Source: Amoebophrya sp. A120
Lineage: Eukaryota > Sar > Dinophyceae > Syndiniales > Amoebophryaceae
Length of the DNA stretch: 64,000 bases
NCBI GenBank assembly: GCA_905178155.1
Contig: CAJINV010000001.1
Span: 11,825,832-11,889,831 of the forward strand
Direction of reading: 5' to 3'
The first letter of the stretch is position 1, and every line of letters starts with the position of its first letter. This document shows positions 49,301-60,497 of the stretch, piece by piece. The position numbers were made by a program, and so were the translations under genes. Below the pieces are notes generated by a model. It saw only the letters and a list, made by a program, of their open reading frames with translations. It was not told where the DNA came from and did no database searches.

Positions 49301-52300
49301 CAGCGTTGGGGGGCCCGCCGATAGCAGTGGCGATGAGTTTTTGGAGGCCCAAAGACCTCCTGCCGCAGGCCACCAAGATGCAAATCGACACCAAATCCCT
49401 GACCCTTTTGCGCAGGCTATGGCCGCAACGGGCGGCGACGGCAGCCGAGGCGCCGCACCGGTAACAGCCCCTACGCAGGAATCCACGGGCGGAGCACAAG
49501 AGGGTCAGGATGTTCTCTTCACACACGCGGACGCAACGACCGGCGGGTCGCACGAGACCGCGGAGAGTACGCCGCAGAACAACATGTTCAACTCTAACAC
49601 GTCGAGTAGTTCGTCCATCGATCTGCTGATTGAAACCCAGCACGCCGCCCGCGTCGAGCAGTTCCAGTCCCACGCATCAGTGGAGTACGACTTTCCTCCG
49701 AGATCGTCCAGCCAGGGTGACCAGGGCTCGACCGATCTGACGCCAATAGTAGAAACAGGGACGGGACCTGCATCAAGCTCCAGTTCGGTGGTGAACGTTC
49801 AAGCCCCGTTATATTCGCCGCGCCGCGACTTGGAGTTAATGCAGCAGCATCCGCATCAAATAGATCCCGGCGGCATAGGCACCAATCAGATGTCAACGGC
49901 ATCAACGGCGGCAACTTTGCTCCAAGCGACAACCTCGGTAGATTCGTCCGGCCAATCGTTTTTGCAAGATCCAGGGCCCCCCGGCACTGCGACAAGCACG
50001 CAAACGATGCAAGAACCGGACTTCTCCTTGCTCGCCGGCGATTCGGGCAGCAGCAGGAAAGCGTCAAAGCCGTTGTTCACCCCCGGCCCCTCCACCGATG
50101 ACGATCCAATAACGGTAGACGACAGCAAGAAAGCGGATTTCGGTTCTCTCCTCGCAAAGATCGAGAACACAAACCTGAATTCGCCGTTGCACCGGGCGAA
50201 TCTGCTCGGACATCATCACACGGAAGACTCACCGAAGGGGAGCGGGAAAGGCAGCGGGAAGGAGTCTGGGTCACAAGGAACTTCCGCTAGCTATGTGAAG
50301 GTAGAAGATGACTTTTTCTTCGAACAATCAGCGGCTACCAGTACCAAAGGTGGCGCGGTTGGGACAAGAACAGAGACCGCAGAAGAGCACGCAGACAACT
50401 ACACCGGGCGCGACGGTTTCGTGGACTTTGAGCCCCCTTCTACAGCGCCGGCAGAACTGGCAGTTTCCGCCACCGCTTCGTCTTCAGGCGACGACGATGG
50501 TTTTAAGAAAGTGGAAACGGATGAAAGTAGTGCACCAGATACAACTTTTGCCACAGGTGGTCCACTGCCAAAAGACCCAGTCACCGCCGCGAAAAACAAG
50601 GTCGAGGATGATCTTTTCGCTGCCGCAGTGGTCCCGCAACTACCTCCACCCGGTGCAGCTCCTGCGCAGAAAGACGATTTCTTCGGTGAGAGTTCTTCCG
50701 TGTCGAAAGGAACGAGTAAGATCGCAGCACAAAATGAGGATCCGTTCGGCGATCTCGCAAAACCGCCTGCAAAACAATCCGCAGAGCAGCCAACGAGCTT
50801 TGGCGAGTTTGGCGCTGCGACACCAGCATCAAATGCGGTCTCGGATAGCGATGCTTTCGGCAGTTTTGCAGCGCCGGTGGCCGCAGAAGCAGGGGCGGAA
50901 GAAGGGAAAGATGACTTTGGCGAGTTCGGAACGGCAGCTATCATAGAGGATGAAGCCTCAGCGGCGAGCAAGGACGCGACCGAGGACGAAGCGGTTGCAG
51001 TAGTGGAAAAACCTTCACTTCCTCCGGAAACTACAGGTTTCGACACCATTGCCAGCTCAAAAGAAAGCAGCTCTGGCCGCCCACCGGACCTTGCGCTTGG
51101 GGGTGCTGTACAACAAGCAGCGCTTGTCGATAGCGAAGAGGACGCAACTAAGTCCAGCGACGTGCCGAAACGAGAACCTCCGCCCGAGGTAGCAAATGCG
51201 ACTGATGATGATGGCTTCAGTGGGTTTGCAAAGCCACCCGCTGAACCAGCAGAGAGTAAAGAAGCCAGCAGCTCAGTTAGCAGCGTGTCCAAACCGCCCG
51301 CCGCCGACGATGGTTTCGGCGATTTTTCAAAACCTGTGGCCGACGACGCTTTCGGCGATTTTTCCAAGCCCCCACCCGCTGACGGATTTGGCGACTTCTC
51401 GAAGCCGCTAGACGAGGACGGCTTCGGGGACTTTTCGTCGAAACCAACTGATGACGACGACGACGACGGCTTCGGTGACTTTGCGCAGCCAACCGATGGC
51501 GACGACGATGACGGCTTTGGTGATTTTGCACCAGCACCCACGAGCGCGCCACCAGAGGATTTCGGTGGGTTTGCCGTCGCGAGCAGTAAGCGCGGTTTTT
51601 TTGCTCTGCATTTCACTGAACATCAGGGAGTTTGTTGTTGACACTACGTTGTGTACTTCACGCGTCGCTGAGCTGTCGTCGATTTTATTCCTCGCAAAAA
51701 CTTGTACCTTCCTAAATCATCGCAATGTAAAAACCGTTTGATAAAAAAACAGGCTCGAGTAAAGGCCCGACGTCTATTTCCGCACCCGAGGCGTCAATGC
51801 AAGAGGCTGCGGAGAAACCGTCGCCACGGCTTAGGCTAAAGGTATACTGGTGATGAATTCAGGCGAGGTTCTATCTAGTGCTGCTTCCACTGCAATTCCA
51901 AAATGAATCTTCGATATTCAGCTTAGAGAAAAGTGGTGGTCTTGTTCAGAATCGTTTTCTACTCACACACGCTCAACAGGTCGCTCCTGACCCGCAGCAG
52001 CCTGCGCCCGCTCTGAGCGCGTTTGCACTTCCCAAACCCCCCTCCCCACAAGTACCCAAACTGCTCGCTCCCCCGACCGCAGTAAACCCACTTGGCGACC
52101 TGTACAGATCGAATGCGGCATCCTCCTTCAACCCGCCGCCACGGAAAAACAGCATGGATGAGTTCTTATCTTCCACCGGCCCGAGCGCTGGTTTTGCACC
52201 AGCAGCATCCCCAGCTGAAGGTGCGGGAAACGAACCAAAGGACGGGAGGCTTACGGACGCGCAGATCCGGGAGTTTCTAGATTCTTTGCCAGACCTGTCG

Positions 52301-52333
52301 TGGATGAATGCCACTTCGCTGCGGTTTCCATGA
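46325..52333 (+). CDS. FGDF-motif scaffold, probable vesicle-trafficking adaptor partner
   Basis: Four exons: 46325-46677, 47402-49031, 49182-51585 and 51927-52333, summing to 4794 nt (1,597 residues) with matching phases. The first exon encodes an ordered stretch (SGDWHSKKPVDLFTVTVGRR, LDLMERILKDPNDEK). The rest is disordered and acidic, dominated by aromatic motifs: EDEWGAFGQF, DNFGDFFGG, FGEFG, and then a tandem set of DDGFGDFSKP-like units at about 51310-51570. There are also EDPGGTQQ-type repeats at about 48725-48895. The C-terminus ends TDAQIREFLDSLPDLSWMN. Acidic FGDF/GFGDF peptides are typical ligands of adaptor ear domains (gamma-synergin, aftiphilin), so a clathrin/AP-1 role is inferred. 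The start Met at 46325 is uncertain, as the frame is open further upstream. Confidence 0.7.
46678..47401 (+). other. Intron 1 of FGDF scaffold gene
   Basis: 724-bp GT-AG intron (GTAGGAGC donor, CGAGAG acceptor; an alternative acceptor CTCCAG near 47352 is out of phase). It is AT-rich and holds no recognised feature. Confidence 0.55.
48725..48895 (+). repeat. In-frame EDPGGTQ repeats
   Basis: Within the FGDF scaffold exon 2, the peptide pattern acidic-DPGGT-(E/Q)-Q occurs as SEDPGGTEQD, REDPGGTQQN and SDDPGGTQSH, about 20-25 residues apart, with an earlier relative QDPGGTTGG. This indicates local tandem expansion. Confidence 0.8.
51310..51570 (+). repeat. In-frame GFGDF repeat block
   Basis: Consecutive copies of (D/E)DGFGDFSKP, DAFGDFSKP, DGFGDF, DDDGFGDFAQP, DDDGFGDFAPAP and EDFGGFAV in exon 3 of the FGDF scaffold gene. 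The nucleotide repeats are diverged, so the peptide is probably conserved by selection. Confidence 0.85.
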
Positions 52334-53107
52334 CAAGGTGTTTTTTTGGTCAATGCTTGCTCACCGACAAAAGTTATCTGAATAGTACAAAGCGACTGTC
52401 AACACCTGACAACATTCAACATGATTTTTCACTTATCAATCACAATGAAATAGCATCCGGTCGGACGGAATTTTCGCACGTGCGGTTTTGTCTGACATAT
52501 GCTATGGATGTACATCACAAGCGCAGAGAATTTTTGAAAATGCGATTACTAGACGCTAAAAAGCAGCACGGGCCCGCTCCAAAGAAGGCAGACACGACAT
52601 CATGATACGCAATGATGTTCACTCGGTGTGCCCACAGCAAGGCAAGTCGGTCCCAGATACCGCTTTTATGCACAGATGCCAAGCGAAGTGAAAGATCCGC
52701 TCAGCTACGATCCGCAAATGCCAGCAAGCTATCAAGGATCACGGCGCCAACGGATGCGCAGACAGATCTCTTTTTCTAACACTAGAGCCAAAGGCCTCTG
52801 GTTCTGCTGAAGGGACTAACTTCGAATAAATAGCTCTCACTTCTATCTAGCTACGAGTTTTTGTCTACTTTTCAGAAGCAACTCAGTCTTGTTTTCAAGT
52901 CATCGCACCGTTGTGCTAACTGTGTAAAACAACTAGGTACGTACCTAATTTGTGTTTTTGTGTAGGGTTCATATTTGAGTATAGTAACTAAAAAGCTGCT
53001 ACGCCCACGCCCGAGTTTGAGTAAAGTAAAATCAGAATTGTCACTTAGGACATATAAACCTTTTGAAGAATTTCCCCCATTGTCTCTGAGAAGCTTTGTA
53101 CCCCAAG
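52334..53107. other. Intergenic stretch
   Basis: Gap of about 0.77 kb between the FGDF scaffold stop and the pyruvate kinase ATG. AT-rich. Small open frames have no recognisable content. Confidence 0.4.
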
Positions 53108-56100
53108 ATGGCGACAGGTGGTCACAAGGAGATGTCTCCGCGGAGCGCATACTTCATGCAGCTGCGCCGCGCGAGTCAAACATTCGAATCGGGAGGTGAA
53201 GTTGGCCAAGCCAGCATCATCTTGACGAAAGACATGTCCCAATTGGCGCACTTCCCGACCGGGGAAGAGGCTCAGGTAGGGGACGCTATTTTCACTTCTT
53301 TCAAAATTTGCCCTGCACTTTCTGGCATTGACGTACTTACTCGCCCGGCTAAGTTTTTGTTGCTGCTAGCGCAATCACAAGGACAACTGAACCACCTACA
53401 CAGGATAGCGTCATGCGCAAGTCGAAAATCGTTTGTACCATGGGCCCGAAATGCTGGGACGCTGCAACTTTGGTGAAGCTGATTGACGCTGGTATGAACA
53501 TCGCACGCCTGAACTTCAGTCATGGGGATCACAAGGTATATAGACTTGGTACTAGACACATGTCTACTTCAAATTTGTTTCATTTCCGACACCTGACACG
53601 ATGATAAATAGGCTTGACCAGCAGCGCCAAATCGCTTTTTCTACTTCGCGAACAGACCCACAGCGACACCGTCGCGCGCATTCGGGAAGCAAACAAGGCC
53701 CGGCCAGAGAAGTACGTGGCAGTTATGCTGGATACCAAGGGCCCGGAAATCCGCACCGGCTTCCTGAAGGACAAGAACGGCGTGCAGCTTGTCGCCGGAA
53801 ACTCTATCGTGCTCGACACAAGCGAGGATTATGATTCCTATCTCGGGGACGAAACGAAGATATGCGTCACGTATAAGGCCTTGACAACGTCCGTAAAGCC
53901 GGGCAACATCATCCTCTGTGCGGACGGAGTGATCAACCTCAAGGTTGAGCAAATCCTCCCCAATGGAGTCTCGGTAAGATGTTTTTCAAGATGTTCCGTT
54001 AGTTGGCCTCGTCAATGTATGGTGGTGCCTACAGATGTAGTCTTGATTGATATGCCGTTGTCTGATAGATTGCATAGCTGTCCCATTCATCGCATGGAAA
54101 AATGAAAAACTATCAAAACAGTGCACCATCCTGAACAACGCCAAACTTGGGGAGCGGAAGAACGTAAACCTTCCCGGTGTGTACGTCGATCTCCCGGTCC
54201 TGCAGGAAAAGGACAGAGAAGACATCCTGAAATTCGGAATCCCGCACGGAATCGATTTCGTCGCTGCCAGGTACGATATGCTTGATCGAACAAACTCGCT
54301 TGTCGTGGTCGAGTTGAAATTGCAGATTTTATCTATAAAAATTCTGTAAAATACAAAAAATACGAAAACAGTTTCGTCCAGAACGCGGCCGACGTGAAGA
54401 TGATCCGCGAGACGCTTGGCCTCCGCGGTCGCGGCGTGAAAATTATTTCCAAAATCGAAAACGAGGAGGGTCTGAAGAACTTCGACGAGATCCTCACCGT
54501 CACCGATGCCGTGATGGTGGCGCGGGGCGATCTTGGTATGGAGATCCCGCCGGAGAAGGTGTTCCTGGCACAGAAGATGATGATTGCGAAGTGCAATCTG
54601 GCGGGGAAGCCGGTCATCACTGCCACGCAGATGATGGAATCCTGCATCGCCAACCCGCGACCAACCCGGGCGGAGGCCAGTGACGTCGCCAACGCCGTGT
54701 TAGACGGAACCGATTGCGTCATGTTGTCCGGAGAAACCGCGAATGGCGCTTTCCCCTCCGAAACCGTGCAGACCATGCGGAGAATCTGCGAGGAGGCTGA
54801 GAAAGTCATCGACTACGGATCGCTCTTCATGGGACTGCGCAAAGGCGTTATGGAGCGTACAAAGATTGATGTGATTTCTTTCTGATTTTTGTGCTGGAAG
54901 ACTGGCTTGTGTTTAAAATGCTGCATTTCTTTGAGGGTCGCAAAACACTGCGGCTAAGTCGTTCGCGAAGCCCCTGAGTGCTTCGCTTAAGTGCTTCGCT
55001 TAAGTGCTTCGCTTAAGTGCTTCGCTTAAGTGCTTCGCTTAAGTGCTTCGCTTAAGTGCTTCGCTTAAGTGCTTCGCTTAAGTGCTTCGCTTAAGTGCTT
55101 CGCTTAAGTAGTGCTTCGCCTAAGTAGTGCTTCGCTTAAGTAGTGCTTCCCTTAAGTAGTGCTTCGCTTAGGTAGCGCCTCGCTTAAGTAGTGCCTCGCT
55201 TAGGTAGTGCCTCGCTTAGGTAGTGCCTCGCTTATGTGCTTCGGTTATGTTGTAGTTCTGCGCTGCTGCCTCGCTTATGTGCTTCGCTTATGTAGTTCTG
55301 CGCTGCTTAAGTAGGCTTGGCTTCGCTGAGGTAGTGCGTCGCTTAAGTAGTGCCTCGCTTAAGTAGTGCCTCGCTTAAGTAGTGCTTTGCCTAAGTAGTG
55401 CTTCTCGCTTAAGTGCCTCGCTTAAGTGCCTCGCTTAAGTGCTTCGCTTAAGTGCTTCGCTTAAGTGCTTCGCGCGTAAGTGCTTCGCTTTTAAGTGCTT
55501 CGCTTTTAAGTGCTTCGCTTTTAAGTGCTTCGCCTAAGTGGAGTCTCCCTTCAGTAGTGCCGCGCTTAAGTAGTGCGGCAGCGGCTTTTAAGTAGTTCCC
55601 AAGTAGTGCAGCTTCAAGTAGTTCCTAAGTAGTGCGGCTTTAAGTAGTTCCTAAGTAGTGCGGCTTTAAGTAGTTCCTAAGTGGTGCGGCTGTTAAGTAG
55701 TTCCTTATGCGTTTCGCTTATGCGTTTCGCTTATGCGTTTCGCAGAAGCAAATGCTTCGCCTGACTGCTAGCTTGGCTATGTCAAACAAAAAACTAAAAC
55801 TACAGACTCCAACAACATGGATACCGTTGAGGCAGTTTGCTGCTCTGCCGTGCGAACAGCCATCGACATGTATCAACTGCAAAAGTGTCTGGGTCTGGAA
55901 AGATTCGAATTTGTGATGCCAAGTCTACATCATGATAAAATCTGTCATGCATGGCTAGCAAAAAGCCTCATTTTTTGTTTCGGAGAGAGAGGATTTGTCA
56001 TGCGGATTAGGCATTGGGATAAGTGCTCAAAATCTGTGATGCTAGAGCTCGCATGCCAGACGATCTGGGTCAGGCAAAAACTGCATGACAGATCTCGCAT

Positions 56101-56576
56101 TCTTCCAGACCCAGACATTTTTGCAATCCATAACATGAACTCACCGCTGATTTTGGCGCTTACCGAGACTGGGCAGACCGCACGGATGGTTGCGAAGTAC
56201 CGACCCCCGCAGGTAAAGAGGATATGGATTTGCATCATTACTTCATGTTAAGTTACAGTTTGCGTTGCAGCGCACGTAAAGTCACGCAGGCTGGTCATCA
56301 AGGAAGATCTGCAAATGTCCAACATTCTGAATCAAACAGCCCATCATCGCTGTCACCGCTTCGGAAACCACCGCGAGGCAGCTGCAGTGCGTGCGCGGCG
56401 TGATCGTCATGTTGACGGCCTCTTTCCAGGGGACAGAGTCGGTTTTGCGCAAGGCCTTGGACAAGGCAAAGGAGCTGGACATCGTGAATAAGGGCGACAG
56501 CATCGTCGCTGTGCACGGGCAGAAGGAAGAGTGTGCGGGCCAGAGCAACTTGATGAAGGTCTTGCCAGTGCCGTAA
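53108..56576 (+). CDS. Pyruvate kinase
   Basis: Converts phosphoenolpyruvate and ADP to pyruvate and ATP, the last step of glycolysis. Eight exons: 53108-53275, 53404-53535, 53656-53973, 54122-54270, 54372-54856, 55806-55870, 56138-56212 and 56340-56576. They total 1629 nt (542 residues), typical for a cytosolic enzyme with a short N-terminal extension. Motifs in order: [109 protein letters not shown], and a C-terminal domain ending [13 protein letters not shown]. All introns are GT-AG except intron 6, a family-1 introner; intron 5 is filled by a 13-bp minisatellite. No organellar presequence is obvious. Confidence 0.97.
54976..55750 (+). repeat. 13/16-bp minisatellite filling pyruvate kinase intron 5
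   Basis: The intron 54857-55805 is almost entirely tandem copies of a unit GTGCTTCGCTTAA. It begins with about ten nearly perfect 13-bp copies, then drifts to 16-bp GTAGTGCTTCGCTTAA variants, then to GTAGTTCCTAA and TTATGCGTTTCGC variants at the 3' side. The gradient of divergence runs from 5' to 3'. Confidence 0.95.
55871..56132. mobile_element. Introner, family 1, copy 5 (pyruvate kinase intron 6)
   Basis: 262-bp element, ends TATCAACTGCAAAAGTGTC and TATGGATTGCAAAAATGTC (read inward), flanked by ACATG at 55866-55870 and 56133-56137. Excision plus one repeat joins RTAIDM to [12 protein letters not shown], the conserved pyruvate kinase sequence, so the boundary is fixed by homology. Confidence 0.95.
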
Positions 56577-57421
56577 ATAGTTACTAACGCAGCAAATAGT
56601 ATTGTGCTGTGTGAAGGTCGTTGGCGGCGGGAGAAAGAAGAAAACCATCAAACTGTTCCTCTTATATCCGAGGGTCTCTTGCCGTAGATACATGCCGTAA
56701 ACTGTGCATTTGCAAGAGCCTTCACCAGGGAGTCACTGACCAGAGGAGTGCAGTATGCGCTCCAGTTTCAATCATAGCTTTTCCAACTCTTGAAAGAGGA
56801 TAGTTTGCAACGCCAAATTTTCCCGGTGCGAAGAGGACATCGCAAGACAACGGCTAGAGATGATTTTCCCCCGTCAATTATCGCAATGTCAAAGAACAAA
56901 TCGTCAGAACCCAAAAAGATCTTATCGTGTAAACATCGCAACAAGGTGGTTAGAATTGGTTTATCGTCATGACGTGTATGGAGCATAAAAATGTCTTTTC
57001 AATCGTAGAAGCACAAGAAGCGCTACCCCATGAGTACTTGAACCTTCATATACCCGGAGTGCTCACGACCCGAGCACAGACCTCCAAATGTACTGTATCG
57101 CAGTGAATAACCAAAAGGAGTAGAGAACAAGTAGAAAAGAAAACAGCACGACGCAGCAGGAAAAGCGACATCTATACAAGCGCAATCTGGTCCAACTAGC
57201 AGCCGTGTTCGTCTTGCTGCCGATTTTGCGCTGTTACATTTTTCGGGATACGGAACCGCGCAGGGGATGAGGTTTGATGAGGCCAAGGAGAGACATGCTA
57301 AAATCTTGCTGCAATACGCGAAAGTTCATGCTGCTTCTATCATCCGAGTGAAGGTTTTGAGCGAACCCGAGGGAGATCTAGTCTACACACGCAACCAAGA
57401 ACTGCACTCAGCTCAGACAAG
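56577..57421. other. Intergenic stretch
   Basis: About 0.85 kb between pyruvate kinase and the six-TM protein gene. No gene, RNA or repeat recognised. An upstream open frame overlapping the next ATG is probably 5' leader. Confidence 0.4.
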
Positions 57422-59544
57422 ATGGACCAAACGCTTCTCCCGCCGGCTACGCAAAACAACGACGGTATTGGGGATACGGTTTTGCCCGGAGGAGGAGCAA
57501 CTCAGCCCTCCGGCGACCAGATCGCGGACACAAAGCTTCCGGTCCAAAATACGAATGTCGAGCAAACGCAGCTTGCCCAGACGCAGTTCGGCGGAGCTGC
57601 GGGATCTTCCGGGGACACGCCACCGGCATCAACAACCGTGGATCAGACGCAATTCGGTGCGGGGAATAATGCCATGGCGACTCAGTTTGCAACAGGTGCC
57701 GCTGCCACCGCGAATGATCAAACCCAATTTGTCACTGGACAGCAGCAAACACAGCTGGACAACACGGTGATGATGGGAACTACGCAGCGGCCGCAGGAAA
57801 TGACAAGTTTGGACGGCACTCCGAATCCCGGGGGCGGCGGAAACGTCCACTACACTTCGGAGATGGCGGAGTGGGCCTTTGAGCCCATGCTTTACGTGAT
57901 TACGGCTGTAGGCTGCTTCCTGTCGCTGCTGGTTCCCTTGCTGGTGGTGTCCTATCGGATTTCGGACGGGTACAGAGCGCGCAAATTTGTTCCTACTTCT
58001 CATCGGCTTTTCTACATGATATCTGGCAGCAGGAGTCAGTCGTTTTTGCACAGAATCAATTATTGAAAAGCCCACCACAGATTCACCCTCTTCTTCCTGT
58101 CCCTCTGGTTCCTGCTGATCACCTTCGCGTCTCTCCCGGTTGCCACGTGGGAATCCGTCCGGCCGTTGTCGCAAGCGGAAATAGGAACCGTGATTTTCAA
58201 CCCGGTCACCGCGAAGGACCAGGATTTGTTCCTCCAGTACGTTCGGCGGGATCTACTGTTGTTCGTGACTTGGCTGGCGGTCTTCACGGTGTGTTGCCTT
58301 TTGGTCGTCGAGTACCCCATCCTGTCCCGAGCGATACTGTTTGTCACCGTATCGCTCGCTGCGTATTTCTACGGCATGACGGAACTCCTGCTGAACAAAT
58401 TTTCCAATCACCCGAGAAGAACGCTGTTTCACGGACCGGGGGTGCCAAGTTGGCTAGTACCAGACGCGTTTCTGGAATCCAAGATTGTGCGGAGCTCGTA
58501 CTGTTCAGTTTCGGAGTTTTGTCATGCGGTTTATGGAACAAACGGAAACGAGAAAAAGAAGTCTTAATTTGGTGCGGTGCAGAAGGGCATAAAATTAGAA
58601 CTGGCGTCAACCTTGCATAATTTGAATAGCTGCCCCACATCCATAATCACTACAGGTACGACTTCACCCGCTTTGGCTTGTGTATCTTTTTCTTCACCTC
58701 CGGCATCCTTTTTGGTGATTACAACCGCGAGCGGAGCTCTGGACCGTACTCCGTTCTTTCCACTGGGGCTTTCTACGGCTACGTCTCGGATAACGCAAGC
58801 GACAAGTGGGACGGGACGCAGTTTTCTTTTTCGGCGGAAACAAAAGTCGACACCTTCCGCTCCATTGGATACAGAGACGCTGGCTCCAGCTACTGCGTCG
58901 CCCCCGTACTAGAATCGGCGGAGACGAAGAGACCGCAGTACATGTGGGCGGTCGGGAAAAACTGTTGCTTAGCCAAGGGCGATTTCTGGTGCACGGCGGA
59001 AAGAGGGTATGACCTCCTCGAGTCCGATGACGACGCGCTGGAAGCGGGGGACGCTCTACCGTCAACCATAGCCTGGAAGGAGGCGAGCGGGAAGCAGCAG
59101 GCGGTCCGCGCGGTCGTAAGCGACGCCGATAACATCGCTTTCATGAAAGCGGTAAGAGCCGCGGTAGCAGCGTACGCGTTTCCGTCGCCGCCAGACGAAG
59201 ATACAGTGAAACTGGTCATGTGGACCAAGGTAAATGTTTTGTTGTCAACATATTTTGCACAATGCTCCACCCTGATTTTGTAGTGCTCGTCAGATTTCGG
59301 GTTTGTGATGTATACGCGATTTTATCGAAAACAAAACCAGAGCAACGACGACGTCATCAGCTCATTGAAGAGCCGGGGCGGAAAGTTCGTGCTTTTCACT
59401 CTTCTCTTCGCGCTCTTTGCCGGTTGCGTCTTTGCTCTAGCACCCGGAGCGGGCATAACGAGGAAGGTAAAGATAGTAGGCAGGGTGGAAAGGAAACGAA
59501 CTGGAGAGCCAGCACAAATCGGCAGGCTGAACATGAGAAAATAA
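57422..59544 (+). CDS. Six-TM membrane protein with Cys-rich loop
   Basis: Four exons: 57422-57969, 58081-58497, 58656-59229 and 59284-59544, with matching phases, giving 599 residues. The N-terminal 140 residues are Gln/Thr-rich with repeated QTQFG-type peptides (VEQTQLAQTQFGG, VDQTQFGAG, NDQTQFVTG). Six hydrophobic segments follow, including MLYVITAVGCFLSLLVPLLV, TLFFLSLWFLLITFASL, LLLFVTWLAVFTVCCLLVV, ILFVTVSLAAYFYG, FGLCIFFFTSGILFG and FVLFTLLFALFAGCVFAL. Between TM5 and TM6 is an ectodomain of about 190 residues with YCVAPVLES and WAVGKNCCLAKGDFWCTAE. I recall similar AVG-x-NCC...F-x-C patterns in dinoflagellate membrane proteins, without a known function. No transporter signature is visible. 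Confidence 0.72.
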
Positions 59545-60026
59545 GGAACAACAAAAATACACTGCTGTTTTCCACGTCCTCACAAGGCGTTGCGCTAATG
59601 TGTTAGAAGAAACGTCTACCGTTGTCTTCGCAGACCCTGACTGTATGAGTCGCGTTCACACAAAATGCCTTATTTCATCTTCTCTTAAAGGGAGAGGGAC
59701 TGAATTCGAATTGGATACAGCTGCAAGTATACAAAAAAGGCGCAAGCTCGTTTCGTTCCGTAAACACACCTCGGGGGTACGAGTGAAAATGAGAGAACTG
59801 CGGGTCGTGGTCTTCGGAACGAAAGGATTATCACTATAGGTGCCCAGGGTCGTGGCGCAAAAAAGTATATATGATAAATTGAATCACCTGTTACAAATCC
59901 AATTCGAAAACCATCTCCATCTTGTTCAAAAACAAAATTGAAAACAATTCTCCCGTTTCAGAACCAGTATTGATTGAAAGAGGAGGACCACTTTTTTGTG
60001 CTTCTCAACGCAAACAATTCGCGAAC
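59545..60026. other. Intergenic stretch with 51-bp repeat
   Basis: Includes copy 1 of a dispersed direct repeat (59563-59613). AT-rich otherwise. No other feature seen. Confidence 0.4.
59563..59613 (+). repeat. 51-bp direct repeat, copy 1
   Basis: Matches 60668-60718 at 47 of 51 positions, core CCACGTCCTCACAAGGCGTT. Lies 19 bp after the stop of the six-TM protein gene. Confidence 0.85.
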
Positions 60027-60497
60027 ATGCACGCCTTCGAGACGTTTCTGGGGGGGGGAATTCTCCTCCTCTTGCTCGAGCTGTTGATGATCGCGGTCGT
60101 CGCCTACAAAAACGAAGCCGGAAAAACTTCTTCCACCGAGATCGCGGCAGATGCCGAATTCAGCGAACCGGTGGGAGAGGAAAACGAAGGGAAGGCATTT
60201 TTCGAGCAGGAGCACGTCGAGCAGCAGCCGTGTCCTCAGGACAAGGAGAAAGTTGACTACTTGGCAAGAAAGTGCCGCGTTCCGTACGACAAGGATGCGG
60301 GAGTCTGTGCATGCGAACAGCAGCTCACGGAAGTCACGTTCCAGGGCAACAAACAGCAGAAGTGCCGGTGGGGTTGCAAGGAACTAAAAAGCGACACGTT
60401 CGGGTGCTTTGGAAACCAATACAGTGGAGTGGTGGAGTGCACGTCGACCGAGAAAACGCAAAAGGCAGCGGAAGACCTGCCAGAGTCTACTACTTGA
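60027..60497 (+). CDS. Small Cys-rich single-TM hypothetical protein
   Basis: Single-exon frame of 156 residues from ATG 60027 (MHAFETFLGGG). A strong hydrophobic segment (ILLLLLELLMIAVVAY) at residues 11-26 is followed by an acidic linker. A Cys-rich domain then contains PCPQDKEKVDYLARKCRVPY, GVCACEQQLTEV, KCRWGCKELKSD and TFGCFG, with nine cysteines in about 75 residues. The layout suggests a type II or signal-anchored protein with a disulfide-bonded exoplasmic domain. No family is recognised. It follows the six-TM Cys-rich protein on the same strand, and both are followed by a copy of the same 51-bp repeat. The frame is open upstream to 59922, so an earlier start or exon cannot be excluded. 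Confidence 0.55.
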   Translation: MHAFETFLGGGILLLLLELLMIAVVAYKNEAGKTSSTEIAADAEFSEPVGEENEGKAFFEQEHVEQQPCPQDKEKVDYLARKCRVPYDKDAGVCACEQQLTEVTFQGNKQQKCRWGCKELKSDTFGCFGNQYSGVVECTSTEKTQKAAEDLPESTT

